NCBI GenBank assembly: GCA_026014905.1 | Contig: JAOZHK010000195.1 | Span: forward strand, 1-10,352 | Reading direction: 5' to 3' | From: Candidatus Bathyarchaeota archaeon | GTDB lineage: Archaea > Thermoproteota > Bathyarchaeia > RBG-16-48-13 > GCA-020355125 | DNA: 10,352 nt | Shown: piece by piece, positions 1 to 6,221 of the stretch | Layout: the number at the start of each line of letters is the position of its first letter | Position numbering within the stretch: the stretch's first letter is position 1 | The notes under the pieces: model-generated | What the model saw: only the letters and a program-made list of their open reading frames with translations | What the model was told of the DNA's origin: nothing | The model's database searches: none | Translations under genes and position numbers: made by a program

Positions 1-139
1 TAATATTACTAGATGCAATTTCGGAATACACACGCAGTTCCCGAATCCGTCTAGCAATCAGGTGACAGTATTGTCCTCCAAAATCCAGCACTAAAATTGT
101 GTCATAATGCTTGACTTCTTTCAGGCTGTTATGATCCAA
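1..139 (-). CDS. guaA: GMP synthase (glutamine-hydrolysing), N-terminal fragment
   Basis: Only the first 46 codons are in the window; the gene continues past base 1. GMP synthase converts XMP to GMP in the cytosol using ammonia released from glutamine. The visible part is the beginning of the class I glutamine amidotransferase domain. It carries the family signature [10 protein letters not shown] at about residues 15-24, then LIARRIREL and VYSEI. The catalytic Cys-His-Glu triad lies outside the window, so it cannot be said whether the amidotransferase and synthetase parts are fused or separate subunits. The start is inferred: the frame is closed by a stop 48 bp upstream of base 139, contains no ATG or GTG before the signature, and the first usable codon is TTG at 139-137. 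AAGGGG (154-149) is a possible ribosome binding site, and a GGTGG abuts the TTG. The gene is divergent from the GINS gene. Confidence 0.88.
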   Translation of the reverse strand, partial: MDHNSLKEVKHYDTILVLDFGGQYCHLIARRIRELRVYSEIASSNI

Positions 140-268
140 CCACCTTATCCCCTTAAATAAGACGATTTGAATAAAGATTTATTTAAGGATGTTTTAACTT
201 CCGATCGTTATCTTTGTGCATACTAATATCAGCTAATGTTATACACGACATGATAAGGGAGTGAGAAT
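140..268. promoter_or_regulatory. Divergent guaA / GINS promoter region
   Basis: This 129-bp AT-rich gap separates two genes that point away from each other, so it must hold both promoters. On the plus strand TTTATTTAA (178-186) is a good archaeal TATA candidate; it would start transcription near 205-212 and give GINS a leader of about 60 bases. On the minus strand the run TTAAATAAAT (187-178) and CTTTATTC (176-169) are possible TATA elements for guaA. Which boxes are used cannot be decided by reading. The GINS ribosome binding site, GGGAG at 257-261, closes the region. Confidence 0.5.
151..188. repeat. 10-bp perfect inverted repeat between divergent genes
   Basis: CCTTAAATAA at 151-160 is the exact reverse complement of TTATTTAAGG at 179-188, with an 18-bp spacer. 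Each arm reads as a TATA-like box when read outward, the right arm toward GINS and the left arm toward guaA. The left arm lies only about 12-21 bp from the proposed guaA TTG, too close to serve as its TATA box. It may instead be half of an operator or a coincidence of AT-rich sequence. Confidence 0.45.
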
Positions 269-841
269 ATGAATCAAAGAGATTCTGCGAAAGCGATTAG
301 TGACGCTGATTCGGTATATGAAAATTTGATAGTTACACTCATTGCTTCACGTAGTATCCCAGATCTACTAGTTGATGACGTCATCGATGGGCAAATCGAT
401 CCTGGCCAAAAATTTGAAACACGACATTGGATTGCGACACATTTAGTAGATGCTGGTTTAGCAGATTTCGAGGGAGCTCGCGAACTAGACTTTTCCACCC
501 TTTATAAAATTCATTGGAAGGAGACAAAACTCCAGACAGGACGAAGAATCTCTGATATTCCAGAGCATTTTTACCCCAAACTTCGACGGTATATTCACTC
601 ACTTAAACAACATATCGCTGCCGAAGCTACACGATCCAGTGAGTACCATAACGCTCAACGATTAGCGCGAGATATCCTCAATTGCCGACTAAGAAAAATA
701 GTCAGTCTCTCAGCATCAACTTCACTCACTGGAGAGATGTTACAGAAGTTGTCAGTTGAGGAGCGGGCGCTCTTTAATAACCTCCAAACGATCATATCAG
801 AGTGGAAATCGCATATTTTCACAGGCAGTGGAGGAACATGA
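269..841 (+). CDS. gins23: GINS complex subunit, Gins23-type (B-A domain order)
   Basis: The product (190 aa) is a subunit of GINS, which bridges MCM and the Cdc45/RecJ-like protein in the replicative helicase complex. Residues about 18-72 look like the small beta-rich B domain, with the pattern IPDLL...G...G..FETRHWIATHL..AGLADF. Residues about 76-185 look like the helical A domain, with LYKIHWKE, then IPEHFYPKLRRYI, then RLARDILNCRLRKIVSL. B before A is the order of Psf2/Psf3 and of archaeal Gins23, whereas Gins51 has A before B. Lying directly upstream of mcm is also the Gins23 arrangement known from Sulfolobus. The ATG follows GGGAG (257-261) at good spacing. The stop codon overlaps the mcm start as ATGA, so translation is probably coupled. 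Sequence identity across this family is low, so the subunit type is less certain than membership of the family. Confidence 0.8.
   Translation: MNQRDSAKAISDADSVYENLIVTLIASRSIPDLLVDDVIDGQIDPGQKFETRHWIATHLVDAGLADFEGARELDFSTLYKIHWKETKLQTGRRISDIPEHFYPKLRRYIHSLKQHIAAEATRSSEYHNAQRLARDILNCRLRKIVSLSASTSLTGEMLQKLSVEERALFNNLQTIISEWKSHIFTGSGGT
830..834 (+). promoter_or_regulatory. Ribosome binding site of mcm inside the GINS gene
   Basis: GGAGG lies three bases before the ATG at 838, within the last codons of the GINS gene. It supports the start at 838 rather than the in-frame ATG at 802, which would add 12 residues unlike the usual MCM N terminus. Spacing is short, but the ATGA overlap allows re-initiation by ribosomes finishing GINS. 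Confidence 0.65.
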
Positions 842-2889
842 CAGAGACTCAAACAGTCAGCCCTGTAGAACAATTTCAAAACTTCCTTGCTTCGTTTCAA
901 GATTCACGAGGGGAATATATATATCGACAACAAATCTCACAACTCGCATATCATGGGACTCGCCACCTAATCGTCGACTTTAACGATTTTGTGACTATCG
1001 AGTCGCAATTAGCTGAAGAAATTGTTGAACAACCGGATCAATATCTTCCGTATGTGAATGAGGCTGTGCTCGCTCAATTACGGATTGAAGATCCAGAATA
1101 CAGCAGCGAACTCACGAGTCTCCAAGTCCGGTTTCGTAATCTCCCTGAAAAGACTCAATTACGTATCATGGGGGCGGATCATATTAACAAGCTTATTATG
1201 CTTGATGGTCTCCTGGTGCGTGCGACTCCAGTCCAACCGTTTCTCACAACTGCTGTTTTCAAGTGTAAATGTGGAAACGTTATTACAGTCGAACAAACCA
1301 CTTCCAGGTTACAAACCCCGAGTTTATGTCCAGATCTATCCTGTCGACGGACAAGCGGGTTTGAACTTGATGAAGGCGCTTCACGTTTTATCAATTATCA
1401 ACGAATTCGGGTTCAAGAACGCCCGGAAGATCTTCCTCCTGGACAATTACCCCGGTGGATTGATGCTCGATTACTCGAAGATCAAGTTGATCACGCTCGC
1501 CCGGGAGATCGAGTGGTTCTCACTGGGATTGTCCGAACAACGCGAAACATCGCACCGCGAAGCGGTGTGTCACGGGCTTTCAATCTCTATCTCGAAACCA
1601 ATTTGATTGGTGTTGTTGGAAAAGAACCTGAAATCGTAGAGATAACTCCAGATGAGGAGAAATGGATTCTTGAGTTAAGTGCCGATCCCCGCGTTCATGA
1701 TAAGATTATTCGTTCTATTGCCCCTTCAATCTATGGATATGTCGAAATTAAAGAAGGCATTATGTATCTGCTTTTTGGCGGTATTCCAAAATCCCTTCCT
1801 GATGGTATTACCATCCGTGGTGACAGTAACATGCTTCTAATTGGAGATCCAGGAACTGCGAAAAGTCAATTACTCCAATATGTGTCGAAAATTGCCCCTC
1901 GAGGTTTATATACAAGCGGCAGGGGCTCAACTGCCGCTGGGCTCACGGCGGCTGTCATCCGCGAAGGAGAAAGCGGTATGACTCTTGAGGCTGGTGCATT
2001 GGTGTTAGCGGATCGAGGAATCTGTGCAATAGACGAGATGGATAAAATGCGGACCGAAGATCGTGTAGCGATTCATGAGGCTATGGAACAACAAACAGTG
2101 TCGGTAGCCAAGGGAGGAATCGTTGCCACGCTCAATGCCCGGACTTCGATACTAGCTGCAGCGAATCCGGCTCTAGGTCGATATGATCCCTATCGTACTA
2201 TGATCGAAAACATCAATCTGCCTACAACGATTCTTTCACGGTTTGATCTGATCTTTCTCATCAAAGATGCTCCCGAGAAAGATGTTGACCAGAAAATGGC
2301 TGAACATATATTAACCATGCATAAAACGGGAGCAGCACCGGTCGAATCACCGGTCTCTCCTCAACTCCTCAAGAAATATATCAGCTATGCCAAGCAGATT
2401 GATCCAATATTGAGTGACGAAGCCTCGCAGCGATTCGAAGATTTCTACGTACAAATGCGAACCGTGGAGTCACGCGATTCGCCAATCGCCATCACTGCTC
2501 GACAACTGGAATCCCTTATTCGACTCTCTGAAGCCCGAGCCCGGGTAGCCCTTCGGAAAACCGTCCAAGTCGATGACGCGCAAGCCGCAATCTTGTTAAT
2601 GCGAAAATCCCTTGAGCAGGTAGGCATTGATATCTCAGGGTCCGGAAAAATTGATATTGATATCATTATGACTGGAAAATCAAAGAGTCTCCGCGATCGA
2701 CTTCAAATCGTGCTCTCTCTCTTAGTAGAGCTGGAACGAGAGCAAGGCATGGTGCGAGAAGATCAATTGCTAGAGCAGTTAGATCAAGAATATGAAGTAC
2801 CGAGGGATGATGCGTATCGGCTGATTAGCCAGTTAACGCGTGAAGGTACAATCTACGCTCCACGACCCGGATTCCTGAAGAAAACATAA
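838..2889 (+). CDS. mcm: MCM replicative DNA helicase
   Basis: A complete 683-residue archaeal minichromosome maintenance helicase, the hexameric 3'-5' AAA+ motor of the replication fork. The N-terminal domain (about 1-265) holds a zinc-binding element with C143, C145, C164 and C169 and a beta-hairpin region near 231-252. The AAA+ domain carries Walker A GDPGTAKS (336-343), Walker B ICAIDEMDKM (395-404), the pre-sensor 1 hairpin around KGGIVATLNA (425-434), sensor 1 N443 in AAANP, the arginine finger R468 in LSRFD, and the sensor 2 arginine R555 in TARQLE. A C-terminal winged helix follows (about 617-683). All key motor residues are present, there is no intein, and the length is normal. The start at 838 is chosen for its GGAGG site, the 4-bp overlap with GINS, and an N terminus typical of the family. 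It likely shares a transcript with GINS. Confidence 0.98.
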   Translation: MTETQTVSPVEQFQNFLASFQDSRGEYIYRQQISQLAYHGTRHLIVDFNDFVTIESQLAEEIVEQPDQYLPYVNEAVLAQLRIEDPEYSSELTSLQVRFRNLPEKTQLRIMGADHINKLIMLDGLLVRATPVQPFLTTAVFKCKCGNVITVEQTTSRLQTPSLCPDLSCRRTSGFELDEGASRFINYQRIRVQERPEDLPPGQLPRWIDARLLEDQVDHARPGDRVVLTGIVRTTRNIAPRSGVSRAFNLYLETNLIGVVGKEPEIVEITPDEEKWILELSADPRVHDKIIRSIAPSIYGYVEIKEGIMYLLFGGIPKSLPDGITIRGDSNMLLIGDPGTAKSQLLQYVSKIAPRGLYTSGRGSTAAGLTAAVIREGESGMTLEAGALVLADRGICAIDEMDKMRTEDRVAIHEAMEQQTVSVAKGGIVATLNARTSILAAANPALGRYDPYRTMIENINLPTTILSRFDLIFLIKDAPEKDVDQKMAEHILTMHKTGAAPVESPVSPQLLKKYISYAKQIDPILSDEASQRFEDFYVQMRTVESRDSPIAITARQLESLIRLSEARARVALRKTVQVDDAQAAILLMRKSLEQVGIDISGSGKIDIDIIMTGKSKSLRDRLQIVLSLLVELEREQGMVREDQLLEQLDQEYEVPRDDAYRLISQLTREGTIYAPRPGFLKKT

Positions 2890-2983
2890 ACGCGCGCGAG
2901 CGAAGACAACACGTGCGTAATTTGGATCTCACATGAACAAGGAAATGGTATAAATCTCTCCCTCAGAATTATCTTCAAGAACC
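2890..2983 (+). promoter_or_regulatory. mcm-hel308 intergenic region with TATA box
   Basis: A TATA box, TATAAAT, sits at 2949-2955 behind a purine-rich stretch (AGGAAATGG) that could serve as a TFB recognition element. Transcription would begin near 2978-2982, almost on the TTG start of the helicase at 2984, which suggests a leaderless mRNA. No ribosome binding site is visible before that TTG. The region also has an alternating CGCGCGCG tract (2891-2898). No T-rich archaeal terminator is seen after mcm, so read-through from the GINS-mcm transcript is possible. Confidence 0.6.
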
Positions 2984-5212
2984 TTGAACATCGCTGATCT
3001 TGAACTGCCTGAAGCTGTTACAACGATTCTTTCGTCCACTGGCATAAACACCCTGTATCCACCTCAGGTTGAAGCCATCCGGGCTGGCGCATTACAAGGT
3101 GAGAACCTGGTTTTAGCGAGTCCAACTGCGAGTGGAAAAACGCTTATTGCAGAATTGTGTGCGATTAAACATATATTAGATCATGGCGGGAAGGTCCTTT
3201 ATCTCACCCCCCTGCGCGCGTTAACCAGTGAAAAATATCAAGATTTCAGGAAATATTCATCCGTGAAAAAATCATCAGGGTACCCTATATCCATCGGTAT
3301 CTCGACAGGCGATTATGATAGCGCGGATCCCTGGCTTGGACGATATGATGTTATCATTACAACTAACGAAAAATGCGACAGCCTTCTACGCCATCGTCCA
3401 TCTTGGATCAATACAATTAGCCTTATCGTAGCAGACGAGATTCATACGATTATGGATGCGGATCGAGGACCCACACTTGAGGTCACATTGACTCGACTGT
3501 TGGAGGTTAATCCTCAGGCGCAAATTCTCGCATTGAGTGCTACGATCCGCAATGCTGATGAGATTTCTGAGTGGTTGCATGCGCGATCAATTACAACTGA
3601 TTGGCGACCCGTCAAATTAGCTGAAGGCGTCTATTTCAACGAGGAATGTCAGTTTAATACTGGGCGATCTCTGGCAATTACTCATGAGACAAAGAATCCA
3701 ATTAATAATCTTATCCTTGAGACGCTCTCAACTGGAGGGCAGGCCCTTGTTTTTGCGAATACTCGACGGAGAGCGGTTGCATTAGCTAAACAGGCACGAT
3801 CATCGGTTGCTCAACAGTTATCGAAGCATGAAAAAAACTTGTTAAATCATCTCGCTGACCGGGTTATGCGTGCAGGGGAACAAACACGTTTCAGCACTCT
3901 ACTAGCTGATTTAGTACGCAGCGGTGTGGCGTTTCATCACGCAGGATTAGTAGCAGCTCATCGCAGACTTATTGAAGATGGATTTCGGCGAAAACGGATT
4001 AAAGTAATCGCGGCGACACCCACTCTTGCCGCAGGTGTCAATCTTCCTGCCCGGACTGTAATCATTTCGAGTACCCGCCGATATAGTTCTACTTATGGAT
4101 TATATGATATCTCGGTTCTCGAGTATAAACAAATGGCGGGACGCGCAGGACGACCTCGTTTTGATAAGGTTGGTGAGGCTGTTTTACTCGCACGGACGGA
4201 GGATGAACGAGATTATCTGATGGAACGATATATCTTCGCCAAGCCTGAACGCTTGTGGTCGAAGTTAGCAGTAGAACGTATACTCCGCTCTCACGTTCTA
4301 GCTAGTATTGCATCCGGTTATTCCTCTTCAGAGGAGAGCGTACTTCACTTCTTCCGCAAAACTTTCTATGCTTATCAATTTGACAGTGAACTCATTGATA
4401 TCCTAATCAGTAAAGTGTTAGAATACTTGCTGACTCAAAACATGGTCACAATTCAAAAACGACATTTGCAAGCGACTCCATTTGGACGCCGGGTGTCAGA
4501 ATTATATATCGATCCGGTATCCGCTGTCATTCTTCGAGACGGATTGGATCAAGCCCCTGCAACCATCACAGATCTCAGTTACCTCCATCTCGTATGTCAC
4601 ACGCCTGATGTCAGGCCGAAATTATACCCTCGTAGTCGAGAACTCGATGCGTTGAACACGTATTATGAACTTCATGCTCACGAATTATTTTACAATATCG
4701 AGGCTTATGATGATGTCACCTATGAGGTTTTTTTAGGAGAGATGAAGTCAGCTTCGGTTCTTACATCCTGGATTCAAGAAGTTCCTGAGGATGACATCAT
4801 TGAGCGACATCATGTAGAACCTGGGGACCTCTTCCGCCTTATCAGCTCGATCACTTGGCTTCTCCACGCGGCTCAAGAGCTCGCCCAGCTTCTCGGACAC
4901 CCAAGCTTCAAACCGTCTCTATCTCGGCTGAATCGCCGCGTCGACAAAGGCGTGAAACGTGAACTCTTGCCCTTAGTATCACTTGAACGAGTTGGGCGTG
5001 TCAGGGGACGCATTCTTTTTAATGCTGGTTTTCGTACTCTCACCGACCTCAAACGAGCGTCCCTTCTTCAACTTACGCAGCTCCCACTTATTGGACCCCA
5101 AGTCGCGAAGAGAATCAAGGACCAAGTTGGAGGCTTGATACGAACAAAAGATCTCTCTTACCTCGATCGAGTAGAGAATTGGGAGCAAAAAGCATTATCC
5201 GATTTTAAATAA
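2984..5212 (+). CDS. hel308: Hel308-type superfamily 2 DNA helicase
   Basis: A full-length 742-residue Ski2-like 3'-5' helicase of the Hel308/Hjm family, which in archaea unwinds lagging strands at stalled forks and helps restart replication. RecA domain 1 has the Q motif YPPQ (25-28), Walker A SPTASGKT (46-53), LTPLRAL (74-80), the DEIH box (151-154) and SAT (185-187). RecA domain 2 has VFANTRRRAV (256-265), FHHAGL (317-322), TPTLAAGVNLP (345-355) and motif VI QMAGRAGR (383-390). A winged helix and a helical ratchet follow (about 425-650). The last part is a helix-hairpin-helix domain (about 660-720) with LERVGRVRGR and LPLIGPQVAKRI. The start is TTG: a stop at 2951-2953 closes the frame, no ATG or GTG lies between, and the N terminus IADLELPEAV fits the family. 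It lies 94 bp after mcm with its own TATA box. Confidence 0.96.
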   Translation: MNIADLELPEAVTTILSSTGINTLYPPQVEAIRAGALQGENLVLASPTASGKTLIAELCAIKHILDHGGKVLYLTPLRALTSEKYQDFRKYSSVKKSSGYPISIGISTGDYDSADPWLGRYDVIITTNEKCDSLLRHRPSWINTISLIVADEIHTIMDADRGPTLEVTLTRLLEVNPQAQILALSATIRNADEISEWLHARSITTDWRPVKLAEGVYFNEECQFNTGRSLAITHETKNPINNLILETLSTGGQALVFANTRRRAVALAKQARSSVAQQLSKHEKNLLNHLADRVMRAGEQTRFSTLLADLVRSGVAFHHAGLVAAHRRLIEDGFRRKRIKVIAATPTLAAGVNLPARTVIISSTRRYSSTYGLYDISVLEYKQMAGRAGRPRFDKVGEAVLLARTEDERDYLMERYIFAKPERLWSKLAVERILRSHVLASIASGYSSSEESVLHFFRKTFYAYQFDSELIDILISKVLEYLLTQNMVTIQKRHLQATPFGRRVSELYIDPVSAVILRDGLDQAPATITDLSYLHLVCHTPDVRPKLYPRSRELDALNTYYELHAHELFYNIEAYDDVTYEVFLGEMKSASVLTSWIQEVPEDDIIERHHVEPGDLFRLISSITWLLHAAQELAQLLGHPSFKPSLSRLNRRVDKGVKRELLPLVSLERVGRVRGRILFNAGFRTLTDLKRASLLQLTQLPLIGPQVAKRIKDQVGGLIRTKDLSYLDRVENWEQKALSDFK

Positions 5213-5228
5213 CACTCCGTAATAGAAA

Positions 5229-5233
5229 GTGAT
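5229..5233 (+). promoter_or_regulatory. Ribosome binding site deciding the TIM-barrel start
   Basis: GTGAT within AAGTGAT matches the GGTGAT-type archaeal ribosome binding site and stands four bases before the ATG at 5238. The same GTG could be read as an in-frame start giving three extra residues, but its role as binding site explains it better. Confidence 0.6.
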
Positions 5234-5237
5234 AATC

Positions 5238-6221
5238 ATGAAATCAATACGGATGGGGGAAACAACCCTTCCTCGAATAATCCTGGGTCATCTGCCATTT
5301 CTTGGCGAATCCTATCAGGGGACTCAACGCAACCAAGAATATTTAACGCGGTTTTCAAACATCGAGAACACTACTCGGATTATTATGAACACATTAAAAT
5401 CCGGTGTAAACGCAATGGCTGTTACCTCATCCCCCACCCTTCATGGGCAGCTCTTGCGTCGAGCGATACGAGATGCGATGATGAGAACGAGACTCTCTCT
5501 TAAGATTCTTCCCTGCTTCAGCATCCCTCTAACGCTCGATGGCGTACGAATTGATGATTATCGACGATGGTTAACCTACTACCAGTATGAACAGCGACAC
5601 ATGACATCGCCGCTTCTTGATATCTATCTATCGGATCCTATTCTTCAGTGTCGACCTGGATGGAAAACTAAGTTTACACATGCACATCAGACATCATCGG
5701 CTTATACACGTGACGAAATCGTCCGCCTGCAAATTAACTATCATGCACTTGAAGACGCTCTCACGTTCTTTAACGATTTTTCGATTATCTGCGTTGAAGC
5801 CGGGTCGGAGAGTGACTTTCTTGTTATGACGGGTCGCTTCGATCTATTGGATGATTTCGCGCAATTTCTGAAACAAACTTTTAATTGCCCGGTCTTCTTG
5901 GGAATTCACCATGCTGGAACAAGCCTTCCACTCCTCGATCAGCATGATCTCGATGTGAGTGGTTACTTAACACCAATCAATAAACTAGGTGCTTTAATGC
6001 TTCCCACGCAGGCTCAAGCACTCGACGCAATTACCTCAACCTCTAAACCTGTAATCGCGATTAAACCCCTTGCTGGTGGGAGAATTCCGCCCACTGAAGC
6101 CTTCGAATATGTATTTCATGTCGCTCACGCAGATGCTACCATGATCGGTGTAGCTTCCGAGGAGGAACTGCGCGAAGACCTAGCCGCAGCTCAGAGTTTT
6201 GGACCTCACACGTTTAGTTAG
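5238..6221 (+). CDS. Unrecognised protein, possible TIM-barrel, aldo/keto reductase-like
   Basis: A complete 327-residue soluble protein (start ATG 5238; GTG 5229 is the alternative). I do not recognise the family with confidence. The sequence alternates short hydrophobic strands with helices, as in a TIM barrel: RIILGHLPF near 13-21, a charged RNQEYLTRFS near 31-40, VFLGIHHAG near 219-227, KPVIAIKPLAGGRIPP near 270-285, and TMIGVASEEEL near 301-311. The last two blocks resemble the C-terminal phosphate-binding strands of aldo/keto reductase-type barrels, but no Asp-Tyr-Lys-His catalytic tetrad stands out. There is no signal peptide, membrane segment or cysteine cluster. It follows hel308 by 25 bp with no obvious promoter, so it is probably co-transcribed. 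Its stop overlaps that of the convergent hydrolase gene. Function is unknown, and the fold call is inference. Confidence 0.72.
   Translation: MKSIRMGETTLPRIILGHLPFLGESYQGTQRNQEYLTRFSNIENTTRIIMNTLKSGVNAMAVTSSPTLHGQLLRRAIRDAMMRTRLSLKILPCFSIPLTLDGVRIDDYRRWLTYYQYEQRHMTSPLLDIYLSDPILQCRPGWKTKFTHAHQTSSAYTRDEIVRLQINYHALEDALTFFNDFSIICVEAGSESDFLVMTGRFDLLDDFAQFLKQTFNCPVFLGIHHAGTSLPLLDQHDLDVSGYLTPINKLGALMLPTQAQALDAITSTSKPVIAIKPLAGGRIPPTEAFEYVFHVAHADATMIGVASEEELREDLAAAQSFGPHTFS
6218..6221. other. Convergent stop codons overlapping by 4 bp
   Basis: The bases TTAG hold both stops: TAG on the plus strand (6219-6221) for the TIM-barrel gene and TAA on the minus strand (6220-6218) for the GGT-family gene. There is no intergenic space, and no T-rich terminator is evident on either side. 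Transcripts of the two genes therefore probably overlap as antisense RNAs. Confidence 0.9.

Noticed and set aside
802..837. Upstream in-frame ATG extending MCM by 12 residues.
   Set aside because: The added residues are unlike MCM N termini and lie within the GINS gene. The ATG at 838 has GGAGG and the ATGA overlap.
1058..1606. Open frame of 182 codons overlapping mcm in another frame.
   Set aside because: It lies wholly inside the clearly coding MCM frame, has no recognisable motif, and reads as a shadow of it.
2891..2898. Alternating CGCGCGCG tract after mcm, a possible Z-DNA or recombination site.
   Set aside because: Only 8 bp long and without flanking symmetry; too short to support a claim.
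2933..2953. Six-codon upstream ORF (ATG to TAA) in frame with hel308.
   Set aside because: It overlaps the TATA box, so it should not be in the hel308 mRNA, and it has no ribosome binding site. Probably chance.
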